Source: DASUNQ01 sp044866775 (GTDB lineage Bacteria; Acidobacteriota; Thermoanaerobaculia; Multivoradales; UBA5704). Taken from it: a stretch of DNA of 64,000 nt. Made by a program: the position numbers and the translations under genes. Below, piece after piece: positions 1 through 8,559 of this stretch (its first letter is position 1; every line of letters starts with the position of its first letter). The DNA is taken from positions 9,565 through 73,564 of the forward strand of contig JBIOUG010000035.1 of assembly GCA_044866775.1 (NCBI GenBank), written 5' to 3'. A model generated the notes under the pieces. It had not been told where the DNA came from. It did not search any database and worked only from the letters and a program-made list of their open reading frames with translations.

Positions 1-1134
1 CTGCTCGCCGCCTCCGGCCAGCGGCTGGCCGACGGCCTGCAGGTGCGCTGCCGCGGCAACTTCGACTTCTTCGCCGCCGGCGGGCGGCTGCAGCTCTGCG
101 TCCGCGAGGTGGACCCGGCGTTCACGCTCGGGCAGCTCGAGCGGCGGCGCCGCGAGACGCTGGCGGCGCTGACCGCGGCCGGGCTCCACGAGAGGAACCG
201 CGCGCTGCCGCTCGCTGAGCTGCCGCTGCGCATCGCCCTCGTCACCTCGGCCGGCAGCGCCGCCTATCACGACTTCCTCTCCGGCCTCGCCGAGAGCGGC
301 TACGGCTTCCGGGTGCTCTTCGTCCACGCCGCGGTGCAGGGGCGGGAGGCGGAGCGCGAGGTGGTCTCGGCGCTCGCCGCGCTGGCCGGGTCTGGCGTCG
401 ATTGCGCTGTCCTGGTGCGCGGCGGCGGCTCGCGCGCCGATCTCGCGGCCTTCGACAGCCGGTCGATCGCCGAGGCGGTGGCGCGGGCGCCGTTCCCGGT
501 CCTGACCGGGCTCGGGCACGAGATCGACCAGGCGATCGCCGATCTCGTGGCGCACACGACGTTGAAGACCCCCACCAAGGTCGCCGAGTTCCTGGTCGAG
601 CGGGTGGCGCGCGGCGAGCTGGCGCTCGTCCAGCTCCAGCGGCGGCTGCTGCGCGAGGCCCTCGAGCCGCTGCGCGCGCGGCGCGCGGCGATCGGCCGCG
701 CCGAGCGCGGGGTGCAGCTCGCCCGCATGCGCCTGGCCACCCGCGGCGCGCGCCTGGCGGAGATCGCGCGCGGCCTGGCGCGTCTGGGGCGTGGCGGCGT
801 GCGCGACGCCGGCCGGCGCCGCGAGGCGCTCTCGGGCCGCCTGGCGGAGCTCGCGCCCCGGCGCCTCGCGCGGGCGGCGGCGGCGCGGGCGCTCGCCGGC
901 CGCCGCCTCGCCGCCGGCGCGCGGGCGCGGCTGCGCGAGGCGGGAAGGCGGATCGAAGGGCACGCGCGGCTGTGCGCCGAGCTGGGTCCGGAGCGCACGC
1001 TGGCGCGCGGCTTCAGCATCACGCGGACCGAGCAGGGCGCCCTCGTGCGCGACGCCGGTCAGGTGGCGGCGGGGGAGGCGCTGCTGACGCGGCTCGCCGC
1101 CGGAACGGTCAGGAGCCGAGTGGAGGAAGGATGA
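1..1134 (+). CDS. xseA: Exodeoxyribonuclease VII large subunit, 5'-truncated by window edge
   Basis: Catalytic large subunit of exonuclease VII, which degrades single-stranded DNA to oligonucleotides together with XseB in the cytoplasm. The frame is open from base 1, so the N-terminus lies outside the window; only the tail of the OB-fold (about residues 1-45) is present. The catalytic domain follows, with the IALVTS start of the alpha/beta core, the RGGGSRADL motif at about 140-148, GLGHEID at about 170-176 and TPTKVAEF just after. The C-terminal part is the long Arg/Ala-rich coiled coil usual for the family and ends with the conserved ERTLARGFSI stretch. A GTG at 43 could be mistaken for the start, but homologous sequence continues upstream of it. 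The stop overlaps the xseB start (ATGA). Confidence 0.95.
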   Translation: MLAASGQRLADGLQVRCRGNFDFFAAGGRLQLCVREVDPAFTLGQLERRRRETLAALTAAGLHERNRALPLAELPLRIALVTSAGSAAYHDFLSGLAESGYGFRVLFVHAAVQGREAEREVVSALAALAGSGVDCAVLVRGGGSRADLAAFDSRSIAEAVARAPFPVLTGLGHEIDQAIADLVAHTTLKTPTKVAEFLVERVARGELALVQLQRRLLREALEPLRARRAAIGRAERGVQLARMRLATRGARLAEIARGLARLGRGGVRDAGRRREALSGRLAELAPRRLARAAAARALAGRRLAAGARARLREAGRRIEGHARLCAELGPERTLARGFSITRTEQGALVRDAGQVAAGEALLTRLAAGTVRSRVEEG

Positions 1135-1367
1135 GCGAGCCGACGAACCCCACCGCCGGACCCACTCCTGACGGCCCGACGTTCCGCGAGGCGATGGAGG
1201 AGCTGGAGGCGATCCTGGCGCGGATCGAGGGCGAGGAGATCGACGTCGACCGCCTGGCCGAGGAGCTGCGGCGCGCCGCTGTGCTGCTCGAGATCTGCCG
1301 CGGCAAGATCCGCCGCGCCGAGGTCGAGGTGACGCAGATCGTGCAGGGGCTGGAAGAGAAGGGGTAA
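1131..1367 (+). CDS. xseB: Exodeoxyribonuclease VII small subunit
   Basis: Small subunit (78 aa) of exonuclease VII; several copies bind the coiled coil of XseA. It has the family pattern FREAMEELEAILARIE near residues 18-32, followed by a helical hairpin rich in Glu/Arg ending in VEVTQIV. The N-terminal tail of about 17 Pro/Thr-rich residues is longer than in many homologues. The ATG at 1131 overlaps the xseA stop in an ATGA arrangement, and GGAGGAAGG just upstream serves as ribosome binding site, so the two subunits are translationally coupled. Confidence 0.93.
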   Translation: MSEPTNPTAGPTPDGPTFREAMEELEAILARIEGEEIDVDRLAEELRRAAVLLEICRGKIRRAEVEVTQIVQGLEEKG

Positions 1368-1468
1368 AGAGTTGGAAGGGGCCGTCGGCTCGAGGCGGCC
1401 ATTGAGGCTCGGGGACGGCGGAGCCGCTTCCGTCTTTACTATGGGAGAGGGGGACCTGACAGCTGGGC

Positions 1469-3019
1469 CTAGAAAGCAGTCGTATCGGCCTGGCTCGCCA
1501 TCGTCCCCGCCGGGTTGGTGTAGCTGCGCGTGGCGCCGGTTGCGGTGTCGGTCACCGTGACGGTGTACTCGACGTCCGAGAGCGCGCCGAAGAAGACCCA
1601 GAAGTGGCCGTTGAGGGCGCGGCCGTCGAGCACCTTGACCATCAGCTCGAGGTTGTCCGGGCCGAAGAACCAGAAGGCGCCGGTGTCGTCGGTGAGCGGC
1701 ACCGCCTGCCCGGCGCCGGCTTCGCCTCCCGGCAGCTCCCAGGCGACCTCCACCCGGAAGCGCTCGTCGTGCAGGCAGAGGTCGGCGTCGCCGCCGCAGG
1801 CGGTCTCGAGACGCTGGCCGAAGCGCCCGAAGCCCTGACTCGTCCGGCGCCAGATCGCCAGCCATTCGCCCGCGCCGCCGCGCACGACCTCGTCGATCAT
1901 CTGCGCCCCCGGGAGCTCGCTCCCGAGCGCGATGGGGCTACCCTCCGGCGCGCCGTCCGGCGCGAACAGCCCGACCACCGCTTCGGCGTCGACGTCCTCG
2001 GGGCCGAGGCCGGTGCGGTTCCAGGCGACGAGAAACCGGCCGCTCGCCTCCATCTCCACGTCGACCGCGATCGCGTTGCCCTGCGCCGGCCGGTCGACGA
2101 GGAAGACGTCGCCGAGCGGCTCGCCGTCGGGCCCGGCGCGTCGCGCCACCACCCACTGCTCGTAGGAGGTGCCGACCGGCGGGCGGTCGATGTGGGTCCA
2201 GACGGCGACGAACCCGCCGGCGCCGTCGGCGGCCACGAAGGGTTCCCAGGCGGCGGGCAGCGAGGTCAGGAGGAGCGCGGGGCCGAGCGGCGCTCCGGCG
2301 CCGTCGTAGCGGCGCGCGAAGACCCCGCCGCCGAGCTCCATGAAGGCCACGACGAAGCCGCCGCCCGGGAGCGGCGCCACCGCGCCGCCGAGGAGAGCCA
2401 CGTCGATGACGCGGGGCCTGACGAGGATCGGCGGCTCGAGCGGCTCGCCTTGGGCATCGAAGCGGCGTGCGAAGAGGCCGGCGCTGCCGTGCCACGTCGC
2501 CACGAAGCCGCCGCTGGCGAGCGCGGCCGCCCCTTCGGGCCAGCCGAAGGTCGCCGGCGTGTTGACCAGGATCTCCGGGCCGGTGGGAATGCCTCCGGCA
2601 TCGAGCAACCGGGCCGCGATCTCCCCCGGTTCGGGAGCTGCGGCGGGGGCGCGCGCCGCCGCGCCCGCGGGGCTGGAGAGGGTCTCGGTGACCCATACGA
2701 CCAGGTAGCCGCCGCCGGCGAGCGCCACGAGCCGCTGCGGGGTCTGGATGCCGTCGGTCCGGAGGTTGACCTGGCGCGTCGGGCCGGAGGCGCCGTTCGG
2801 GTCGTAGCGGCGCACGAAGACGTCCAGGTCCACCGGTCCGCCGTCGCCCGGGAAGGGCGGCAGCCCGCCGTCGGCGACGAGGTACCCGCCGTCGGGCGTC
2901 ACGGCGAGCACGTTCGCCTCGGGCAGCGGGATCGCCGGACCCACCGGCTGCAGTCGGGCGCCTGCGGCGCAGGGCGCGGCGAGGAGGCAAAGGACGGCGA
3001 AGGCTCGGATGCGCATCAT
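1469..3019 (-). CDS. Secreted repeat protein with FWFF/VKVLDGR C-terminal domain
   Basis: Predicted exported protein of 516 aa. The start is placed at the ATG at 3019, preceded by GGAG at a good distance and followed directly by a signal peptide (MMRIRAFAVLCLLAAPCAAG). A further in-frame ATG at 3052 would put extra residues before the signal. The body contains repeated blades of the type GGFVxxW...ARRxDxxGxPLGP, as in beta-propeller-like secreted proteins. After a Cys pair (ETACGGDADLCLHDERFRV) comes a C-terminal domain of about 100 residues with FWFFGPDNLELMVKVLDGR and NGHFWVFFGALSDVEYTVTV. I recall this domain from many acidobacterial secreted proteins; its function is unknown. It is convergent with xseB, 101 bp away. 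Confidence 0.8.
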   Translation of the reverse strand: MMRIRAFAVLCLLAAPCAAGARLQPVGPAIPLPEANVLAVTPDGGYLVADGGLPPFPGDGGPVDLDVFVRRYDPNGASGPTRQVNLRTDGIQTPQRLVALAGGGYLVVWVTETLSSPAGAAARAPAAAPEPGEIAARLLDAGGIPTGPEILVNTPATFGWPEGAAALASGGFVATWHGSAGLFARRFDAQGEPLEPPILVRPRVIDVALLGGAVAPLPGGGFVVAFMELGGGVFARRYDGAGAPLGPALLLTSLPAAWEPFVAADGAGGFVAVWTHIDRPPVGTSYEQWVVARRAGPDGEPLGDVFLVDRPAQGNAIAVDVEMEASGRFLVAWNRTGLGPEDVDAEAVVGLFAPDGAPEGSPIALGSELPGAQMIDEVVRGGAGEWLAIWRRTSQGFGRFGQRLETACGGDADLCLHDERFRVEVAWELPGGEAGAGQAVPLTDDTGAFWFFGPDNLELMVKVLDGRALNGHFWVFFGALSDVEYTVTVTDTATGATRSYTNPAGTMASQADTTAF

Positions 3020-3182
3020 CGGCTCCACGCTCCGGGCGTCGGGGTCCGCCACAGGCGAAGGACGCGGGCGAAGGCACGTTGGACGACTCTCGGGAGAGCC
3101 TCTCCTTCGTGAGTAGGGCTATGAGGTTATAGCATAAGCCGTCGTTTCGGGAGCGACCGCCGCTAGAATCCGGTCAAGCCGC

Positions 3183-3371
3183 ATGGTCACCGCGCTGTTC
3201 GTCGTCTTCGCCCTGCTCTCCGCGGCCGGTGCCTACCTCGCGCTGCGGCAGGCGCGCGGCCACGGCGCCGCAGCCGCCGGTGCGGCGGCGGTGCTCGCCT
3301 TCTTCGCCGTCCTCTTCTGGTGGATCGACGGCCTGCTGCGCGCCGGCGGCGTCACCCCGGGAGCGCCGTGA
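3183..3371 (+). CDS. Small two-helix membrane protein, hypothetical
   Basis: A 62-aa protein made almost entirely of two hydrophobic segments (about residues 3-21 and 31-51) separated by a short basic, Ala/Gly-rich loop, consistent with a helical hairpin in the inner membrane. No family recognised. It ends 13 bp before the DUF2007-type gene, so they probably form an operon. A TAGAAT hexamer ends 13 bp upstream of the ATG, and no clear ribosome binding site is seen. Codon use matches the neighbours. Confidence 0.6.
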   Translation: MVTALFVVFALLSAAGAYLALRQARGHGAAAAGAAAVLAFFAVLFWWIDGLLRAGGVTPGAP

Positions 3372-3384
3372 GGCCGCCGTCGCG

Positions 3385-3858
3385 ATGAGCTTCGACCCGG
3401 CCTCCCTCGACGAGGCGCCGCAGTACGACCTCGAGCCGCGCGTCACCGTCGCCGCCTACAGCACGCCCTGGGAGGCACAGCTCCGCCGGGGGCTGCTCGA
3501 AGCGGCCGGCATCGAGGCGAGCCTCGCCGACGAGCACACCATCCGGCTGGCCTGGATGTTCTCCTACGCGGTCGGCGGCGTGAAGCTCCAGGTGCGACCG
3601 CGGGACATGAAGGCCGCGGCGGAGGTCCTGGCGCAGCCCGAGCCGCTGCCGGAGATCTATCTCGTCGAGGACGGCGAACGGATCGCCGTCCGCCGATGTC
3701 CGGCCTGCCGCTCGCCCGAGCTGGTCTACCGCCGCTGGTCGATCAAAGCCTTCGTCGGCTCCTGGCTGCTCCTCGGGTTCCCGCTGCCCGTCCTCTGGCC
3801 GCGCTGGAGCTGCCGCGCCTGCGGCACGGCGTGGAAGGAGGACGAGCTGGCGGACTGA
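3385..3858 (+). CDS. DUF2007-type protein with C-terminal zinc ribbon
   Basis: A 157-aa protein. Residues about 18-75 match the pattern of DUF2007 proteins: YSTPWEAQLRRGLLEAAGIEA near the start, then a variable loop and GVKLQVRPRDMKAAAEVL. This domain has no established biochemical role. The C-terminal part carries two Cys pairs (CPAC and CRAC) about 40 residues apart with a hydrophobic stretch (FVGSWLLLGFPLPVLW) between them. That looks like a zinc ribbon split by a membrane-associated helix. The ATG at 3385 is the first start that fits the domain; a longer frame from 3229 would overlap the preceding gene. Probably co-transcribed with the small membrane protein upstream. Confidence 0.75.
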   Translation: MSFDPASLDEAPQYDLEPRVTVAAYSTPWEAQLRRGLLEAAGIEASLADEHTIRLAWMFSYAVGGVKLQVRPRDMKAAAEVLAQPEPLPEIYLVEDGERIAVRRCPACRSPELVYRRWSIKAFVGSWLLLGFPLPVLWPRWSCRACGTAWKEDELAD

Positions 3859-4021
3859 CCCCGCGGCCTACCTGCGGGCGCGCCGCACGCCCTTCTCCGC
3901 CTGCACGTCCTCCGGCTCCTCTTGCCACTCGACGCGCTCGAGCGCCTTCTCGCGCCGCTTGGCCTCGAGCCCTGCCCGCAGGGTAGGCTTGCCCGGGCGT
4001 CGCGACGCCGGAGGAAGTGGG

Positions 4022-4978
4022 ATGAAGATGAAGGGCCGGCTGCTGGTCGTCGTCCTGCTCCTCGTCGCCGGCGCCGGCGGCGCCTGGGCGTGGTACGCCG
4101 CGACGCGCGACGACGACCGGCTGGTCCTCTCGGGCTCGCTCGAGGCGCGCACGGCCGAGGTCGGATCGCTGGTCGGCGGCCGGGTGGAACGTGTCTACGT
4201 GCGCGAGGGGGAGCGGGTGGCGGCCGGCCAGCCGCTGGTCCGCTTCGAGTCCGACCTGCGCGACCTCGAGATCGCCGAGCAGCGGGCGCGGGTCGCCGAG
4301 GCCGGCGCCAACCTCGCCCGCATCGAGCACGGACCGCGCCGCGAAGAGCTCGAGCGGGCGCGGATCGAGTGGCGCGCCGCCGAGACCGATCGCCGCCGCT
4401 TCGCCAAGCTGTGGGAGGAAGGGGTCGTGCCGCGCCGCGACTACGACGCCGCCCAGGTCCGCGAGGCGACGGCGCGCCAGACCCTGCGCGAGGCCGAGCG
4501 CGGCGGCCGCGCCGAAGACGTCGCGGCGGCGCGGGCGGCGCTGGCGCGCGAGGAGGGGCGGCTCGCCTTCCTCGAGCGGCAGCGGCAGGAGACGGTGGTC
4601 ACCGCGCCGGCGGCCGGCGTCGTCGAGGTCCTCGACCTCCGCCCCGGCGACCTGGTCGCCGCCAACCGCCCGGTCGCCACCCTCCTCGAGCCGGGGCAGC
4701 TCTGGGTGCGCGTCTACGTCCCCGAGCCCGACCTCGGGCGGGTGCGCGTCGGCCAGCCGGTGGCGATCGTCGTCGACAGCTTCCCGGAGCGCCGCTTCCG
4801 CGGCCGCATCGTCGAGATCCGCGACCAGGCCGAGTACACGCCGCGCAACGTCCAGACCCTGGAACAGCGCGCCGACCAGGTCTTCGGCGTCAAGGTGGAG
4901 GTCGAGCCGGCGCCCGAGCTCAAGGCGGGGATGGCGGCGCTGGTCGAGCTGGAGCCGCCGCCGGAGGAGGGCAAGTGA
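4022..4978 (+). CDS. HlyD-family membrane fusion (periplasmic adaptor) protein of an ABC exporter
   Basis: Periplasmic adaptor (318 aa) linking the inner-membrane ABC exporter encoded downstream to an outer-membrane channel. An N-terminal membrane anchor (about residues 4-22) is followed by the biotinyl-lipoyl half with GSLEARTAEVGSLVGGRVER, a long alpha-hairpin rich in Arg/Glu/Ala (about 85-190), the second lipoyl half (VTAPAAGVVEVLDLRPGD) and a beta-barrel domain containing VYVPEPDLGRVRVGQP. GGAGG lies 8 bp before the ATG at 4022. The stop overlaps the GTG of the ATPase gene. This gene order (adaptor, ATPase, ABC-2 permease) matches YbhG/YhiI-type exporters. The substrate cannot be told from sequence. 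Confidence 0.9.
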   Translation: MKMKGRLLVVVLLLVAGAGGAWAWYAATRDDDRLVLSGSLEARTAEVGSLVGGRVERVYVREGERVAAGQPLVRFESDLRDLEIAEQRARVAEAGANLARIEHGPRREELERARIEWRAAETDRRRFAKLWEEGVVPRRDYDAAQVREATARQTLREAERGGRAEDVAAARAALAREEGRLAFLERQRQETVVTAPAAGVVEVLDLRPGDLVAANRPVATLLEPGQLWVRVYVPEPDLGRVRVGQPVAIVVDSFPERRFRGRIVEIRDQAEYTPRNVQTLEQRADQVFGVKVEVEPAPELKAGMAALVELEPPPEEGK

Positions 4979-6015
4979 GCGTCGCCGGCGCGCCCGCGGC
5001 GGCGCCCCCCGCATCCCCCCCGTCTGGCACCGGCTTCGGCATCGAGGCCGAGGGGATCACGCGCGACTTCGGCAAGGTCCGCGCCCTCGACAACGTCTCC
5101 CTGCGCGTGCCGCGCGGCGAGATCTACGGTCTCTTGGGGCCGAACGGCTCCGGCAAGTCGACCCTGATCCGCATCCTCTGCGGCCTCCTCGCGCCGACCG
5201 CCGGGCGCGGCACCGTCGACGGCCTCGACGTCGTCAGCCACGGCGAGGAGGTGCGGGCGCGCATCGGCTACGTGCCGCAGCGCTTTTCGCTCTACGAGGA
5301 CCTCTCGGTGACCGAGAACCTCGATTTCTTCGCCTCGGTCTACGGCCTCACGGGCGAGGTGGCGCGCGAGCGGCGCGCCTGGGTGGTCGAGATGGCCGGC
5401 ATCGGCCCCTATCTCGACCGCCTGGCCGGCCAGCTCTCCGGCGGCTGGAAGCAGCGCCTGTCGCTCGCCGCCGCGGTCATGCACCGGCCGCGCGTCCTGT
5501 TCCTCGACGAGCCCACCGCGGGCATCGACCCGGTCGCCCGCCGCGAGCTCTGGAACCTCCTCTTCGACCTCGCCGCCGAGGGCGTAACCCTCCTCGTCAC
5601 CACCCATTACATGGACGAGGCCGAGCGCTGCGGCACGGTGGCCTACCTCTACATGTCGCGCATGCTGGTCGAGGGGCGGCCGGACGAGCTGACCCAGCTC
5701 CCCGAGGTGACGCCGCCCGGCACGCGCCGCATCGAGGCCGAGTGCGACCGCGGCGCCGCCGCCGTCATGGGGCGGGCGCGGGCGCTGCCCTACGTGCGCG
5801 AGGTGACGATCTTTGGCAACGCCCTCCACCTGCTGGTCGACGCCGCGGTGCCGGACGAGCGGATCGAGCGCGACCTCGAGGCCGAAGGGCGCGCCGACGT
5901 GCGGGTGCGGCCGATCGAGGCCAGCCTCGAGGACGTCTTCGTGCGCCTGACGGCGCTGCAGGGGGACGGCCGGGCGAGCGGCACCGTCCGGCCGGCGGCA
6001 GGAGGCGCGCGATGA
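4975..6015 (+). CDS. ABC exporter ATP-binding protein (CcmA/YhiH-like)
   Basis: ATPase subunit (346 aa) of the drug/compound exporter formed with the flanking adaptor and permease. It shows Walker A GPNGSGKST, Q-loop YVPQRFSLYEDLSVTENL, signature LSGGWKQRLSLA, Walker B VLFLDEPTAGIDP and the H-loop THYMDEAERC. A C-terminal extension of about 90 residues after the nucleotide-binding domain ends in SLEDVFVRLTALQG, typical of ABC-2 type exporters. The start is the GTG at 4975, which forms a GTGA overlap with the adaptor stop; the frame is open far upstream but only as a shadow. The stop overlaps the permease ATG. Confidence 0.92.
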   Translation: MSVAGAPAAAPPASPPSGTGFGIEAEGITRDFGKVRALDNVSLRVPRGEIYGLLGPNGSGKSTLIRILCGLLAPTAGRGTVDGLDVVSHGEEVRARIGYVPQRFSLYEDLSVTENLDFFASVYGLTGEVARERRAWVVEMAGIGPYLDRLAGQLSGGWKQRLSLAAAVMHRPRVLFLDEPTAGIDPVARRELWNLLFDLAAEGVTLLVTTHYMDEAERCGTVAYLYMSRMLVEGRPDELTQLPEVTPPGTRRIEAECDRGAAAVMGRARALPYVREVTIFGNALHLLVDAAVPDERIERDLEAEGRADVRVRPIEASLEDVFVRLTALQGDGRASGTVRPAAGGAR

Positions 6016-7118
6016 GGGGTTTCCGCGCGGTGCTGCGCAAGGAGTGGCTGCAGATGGTGCGCGACCGCGGCACCCTGCGCTTCGCCTTGGCGCTGCCGGT
6101 CTTCCAGCTCATCCTCTTCGGCCTGATCGACACCAACGTGCGCGACGTGCCGACCGCCGTCTTCGACCAGAGCCGCAGCGAGGAGAGCCGCGAGCTGATC
6201 GCGAGCTTCGCGGGCACGAGCCTCTTCGCGGTCACGAGCTACGTGCCGTCGCGCGCCGCGCTGCGCGAGGCGATCGTCTCCGGCCAGGCGTCGGTCGGGA
6301 TCGAGGTGCCGCCCGACTTCGCGCGCGAGCGGCTCTACGGCCGCAACGCCCAGGTGCTAGTGCTGATCGACGGCTCGGACTCGAGCCTCTCCTCGCAGAC
6401 CTTGGCCGCCGCCAACGGTCTCGCCCTCTCGCGCTCGCTCTCCGAGCTGGCGCGCGAGCAGGGCGTCGAGGAGCTGCCGATCGAGGCCCGCCCGCAGCTC
6501 CTTTTCAACCCCGACTCGCGGAGCGCGAACCTCCTGATCCCGGGGCTCATCGCCATCATCTTGAGCTTCTCGGGCACCCTGCTCTCGGCCTTCGGCATCG
6601 TCCGCGAGCGCGAGCGCGGCACGCTCGAGCAGCTCATGGTCACCCCGGCCTCGCCGATCGCCGTGGTGATCGGCAAGCTCCTCCCCTACCTCGCCCTCTC
6701 CTTCGTCCAGCTCCTCCTGGTGCTGGTGCTCATGGTCACCGTCTTCCGCGTGCCGATGCACGGCAGCGTGCCGCTCCTCCTCGCGCTCGCCGTCCTCTAC
6801 CTCTTCGCCCTCCTCGCCCTCGGCCTCCTCATCTCGTCGCGGGCGAAGACCCAGATGGAGGCGATGCAGATCGCGCAGATGATCCTGCTCCCCTCGATCA
6901 TGCTCTCCGGCTACATCTTCCCTCTGCCGTCGCTGCCGGTGGCGCTCCAGGCGATCGCGCAGATCCTCCCGGCCACCCATTTCATCGCCATCTCGCGCGG
7001 CATCGTCATCCGCGGCGCCGGCTTCTGGGACCTCTGGCAGCACACCGCCGCCCTGCTGGCCATCGCCGCTGTCCTCGTGGCGGGGAGCGCGCGGGCGTTC
7101 CGGAAGACGATCGGGTAG
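6012..7118 (+). CDS. ABC-2 type permease (YhhJ/YbhR-like)
   Basis: Membrane subunit (368 aa) of the exporter. It has the ABC-2 layout: one N-terminal transmembrane helix (about 25-43), a large periplasmic domain (about 44-175), then five hydrophobic segments beginning with NLLIPGLIAIILSFSGTLLSA. The cytoplasmic loop VRERERGTLEQLMVTPASP is the characteristic coupling motif of this family. It starts at ATG 6012, overlapping the ATPase stop (ATGA). Only one permease gene is present, whereas many related operons carry two, so a homodimer is likely. Confidence 0.9.
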   Translation: MRGFRAVLRKEWLQMVRDRGTLRFALALPVFQLILFGLIDTNVRDVPTAVFDQSRSEESRELIASFAGTSLFAVTSYVPSRAALREAIVSGQASVGIEVPPDFARERLYGRNAQVLVLIDGSDSSLSSQTLAAANGLALSRSLSELAREQGVEELPIEARPQLLFNPDSRSANLLIPGLIAIILSFSGTLLSAFGIVRERERGTLEQLMVTPASPIAVVIGKLLPYLALSFVQLLLVLVLMVTVFRVPMHGSVPLLLALAVLYLFALLALGLLISSRAKTQMEAMQIAQMILLPSIMLSGYIFPLPSLPVALQAIAQILPATHFIAISRGIVIRGAGFWDLWQHTAALLAIAAVLVAGSARAFRKTIG

Positions 7119-7231
7119 GAGTAGATTCCCGCGACCTGATCGCGGCTGAACGCTACGTCGTTCGAATCCTGCCCGTCCGGAACGCGCTCGGCAAATTCTT
7201 GCGCGGCCCGCGGGGAGCGCGGTGCGCCCTG

Positions 7232-8425
7232 TCAATCCTCCTTCGCGTACACCAGCAGGTTCGGCGAGCCGCCCCCCGCGTCGCGCACGCGGTCGCGGGT
7301 GGCGCTGTCGAGTACACAGCGCTTGACCGCGGCCGGGTCGGCTTCCGGATGGCGCTCGCGGCAGAGGGCGGCGACGCCGGCCGCGTGGGGCGAGGCCATG
7401 GAGGTGCCGGAGAAGGTGGTGGAGCCGCCGCCCCTGCGGGCCGAGGTGATCGCCTCGCCGGGCGCGAAGACGGCGACGCACCGGCCGGTGTTGGAGAAGG
7501 AGGCGCGGCGGTCGGCCGAGGTGGTGGCGCCCGTGCCGATCGCCTGGGCCACGCGCGCCGGCGAGCCGCCGCAGGCGTTGGCGTCGTCGTTGCCGGCGGC
7601 CACCGCATAGGCCACGCCGGCCGCGAGCGAGCGGCAGACCGCCGCGTCGAGGGCCGGCGCCGGGTCGCCGCCCAGGGACAGGTTGGCCACCGCCGGCCAG
7701 CCGTTCTCCTGCGCGTGCCGCGTCACCCAGTCGATGCCCTCGATGACCTCCGAGTCGGTGCCGCTGCCGTTGTCGCCGAGCACCTTGACGGCGTGCAGCA
7801 CGACCTCCTTGGCGACCCCGAACTCGCGCCCGCCGACGGTGCCGGCGACGTGGGTGCCGTGGCCGTGGCCGTCGGTCGGATCGCCGCCGGTGACGGCGTT
7901 GAACCCGTCGCCCAGCCGCCCAGTGAACTCGCGGTGATTGACGTCGATCCCGGTGTCGATGACGTAGGCGTGGACGCCGTCGCCGGTCGCTCCCGGCTCG
8001 TAGCGGCCGTCGAGCGGCAGGCTCCGCTGGTCGATGCGGTCGAGGCCCCAGGTCGCCCGCTCCGCCGCCGGCCGGGGCTCGACGCGCTTGACCCCGTCCA
8101 TCTGCACGAAGGCCACGCGCGGGTTGGCGGCCACCCGCGAAGCGGTCAGGGCGTCCATGGTGCCGACGAACCCCTGGACGGCGGGGAAGGCGGTCACCTC
8201 GCGCGCCCCCATCTCGGCGGCGGCGGCCGCCATGTCCTGGCCGGGCTGCAAGCCGGCTTCGGGTTTGAGTACGACGATGTAGCGCTCACGCACCGGATGC
8301 TCGACCCGCACCACGCCCCTGAGCTGCGGCGGGTTGGCGCAGTCGTAGGGGTCTAAGTTGGCGGAGCCACAGGCGGTGGCGAGGACGAGGACGAGGAGGG
8401 CGAGGACCGCGAGCGGCGCGCGCAT
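7232..8425 (-). CDS. Subtilisin-like serine protease (S8, proteinase K type), lipoprotein
   Basis: Secreted subtilase of 397 aa. The N-terminus is a lipoprotein signal ending in LATAC (Cys at 19). Residues about 46-118 form an inhibitor I9-like propeptide (RYIVVLKP...FVQMDGVKRVEP). The catalytic triad is visible: Asp157 in VIDTGID, His192 in GHGTHVAGT, Ser342 in SGTSMASPH; the oxyanion Asn is in AAGND. The domain ends near the C-terminus with no extra modules. AAGGAGG precedes the ATG. It is transcribed against the efflux operons on both sides and divergently from the RND cluster. It probably acts in the periplasm or at the cell surface; its targets are unknown. Confidence 0.92.
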   Translation of the reverse strand: MRAPLAVLALLVLVLATACGSANLDPYDCANPPQLRGVVRVEHPVRERYIVVLKPEAGLQPGQDMAAAAAEMGAREVTAFPAVQGFVGTMDALTASRVAANPRVAFVQMDGVKRVEPRPAAERATWGLDRIDQRSLPLDGRYEPGATGDGVHAYVIDTGIDVNHREFTGRLGDGFNAVTGGDPTDGHGHGTHVAGTVGGREFGVAKEVVLHAVKVLGDNGSGTDSEVIEGIDWVTRHAQENGWPAVANLSLGGDPAPALDAAVCRSLAAGVAYAVAAGNDDANACGGSPARVAQAIGTGATTSADRRASFSNTGRCVAVFAPGEAITSARRGGGSTTFSGTSMASPHAAGVAALCRERHPEADPAAVKRCVLDSATRDRVRDAGGGSPNLLVYAKED

Positions 8426-8559
8426 GGTTGACCTCCTTGCGCAGTAACGAGCCTGTTATCCTATCCGTCTTTACCGGCTCCGTCTCGCGCTGAAACATGT
8501 CCCCCCGCCCGGGCGTACCATGGGTCGGAGGGTCTCCCCACCCGACCGAGGAGGACGAC

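Noticed and set aside
1414..1440. GACGG...CCGTC stem followed by TTTACT between xseB and the convergent gene
   Set aside because: Only 5 bp of stem with an 11-base loop; too weak to call a terminator.
3868..3990. Short reverse-strand frame ending EAKRREKALERVEWQEEPED
   Set aside because: No good start or ribosome binding site, and it runs into the start region of the HlyD gene; too little support.
7104..7180. GTTCGAATCC, a T-loop-like sequence, hinting at a tRNA gene after the ABC-2 permease
   Set aside because: No matching acceptor stem, D-arm or anticodon arm could be built around it.
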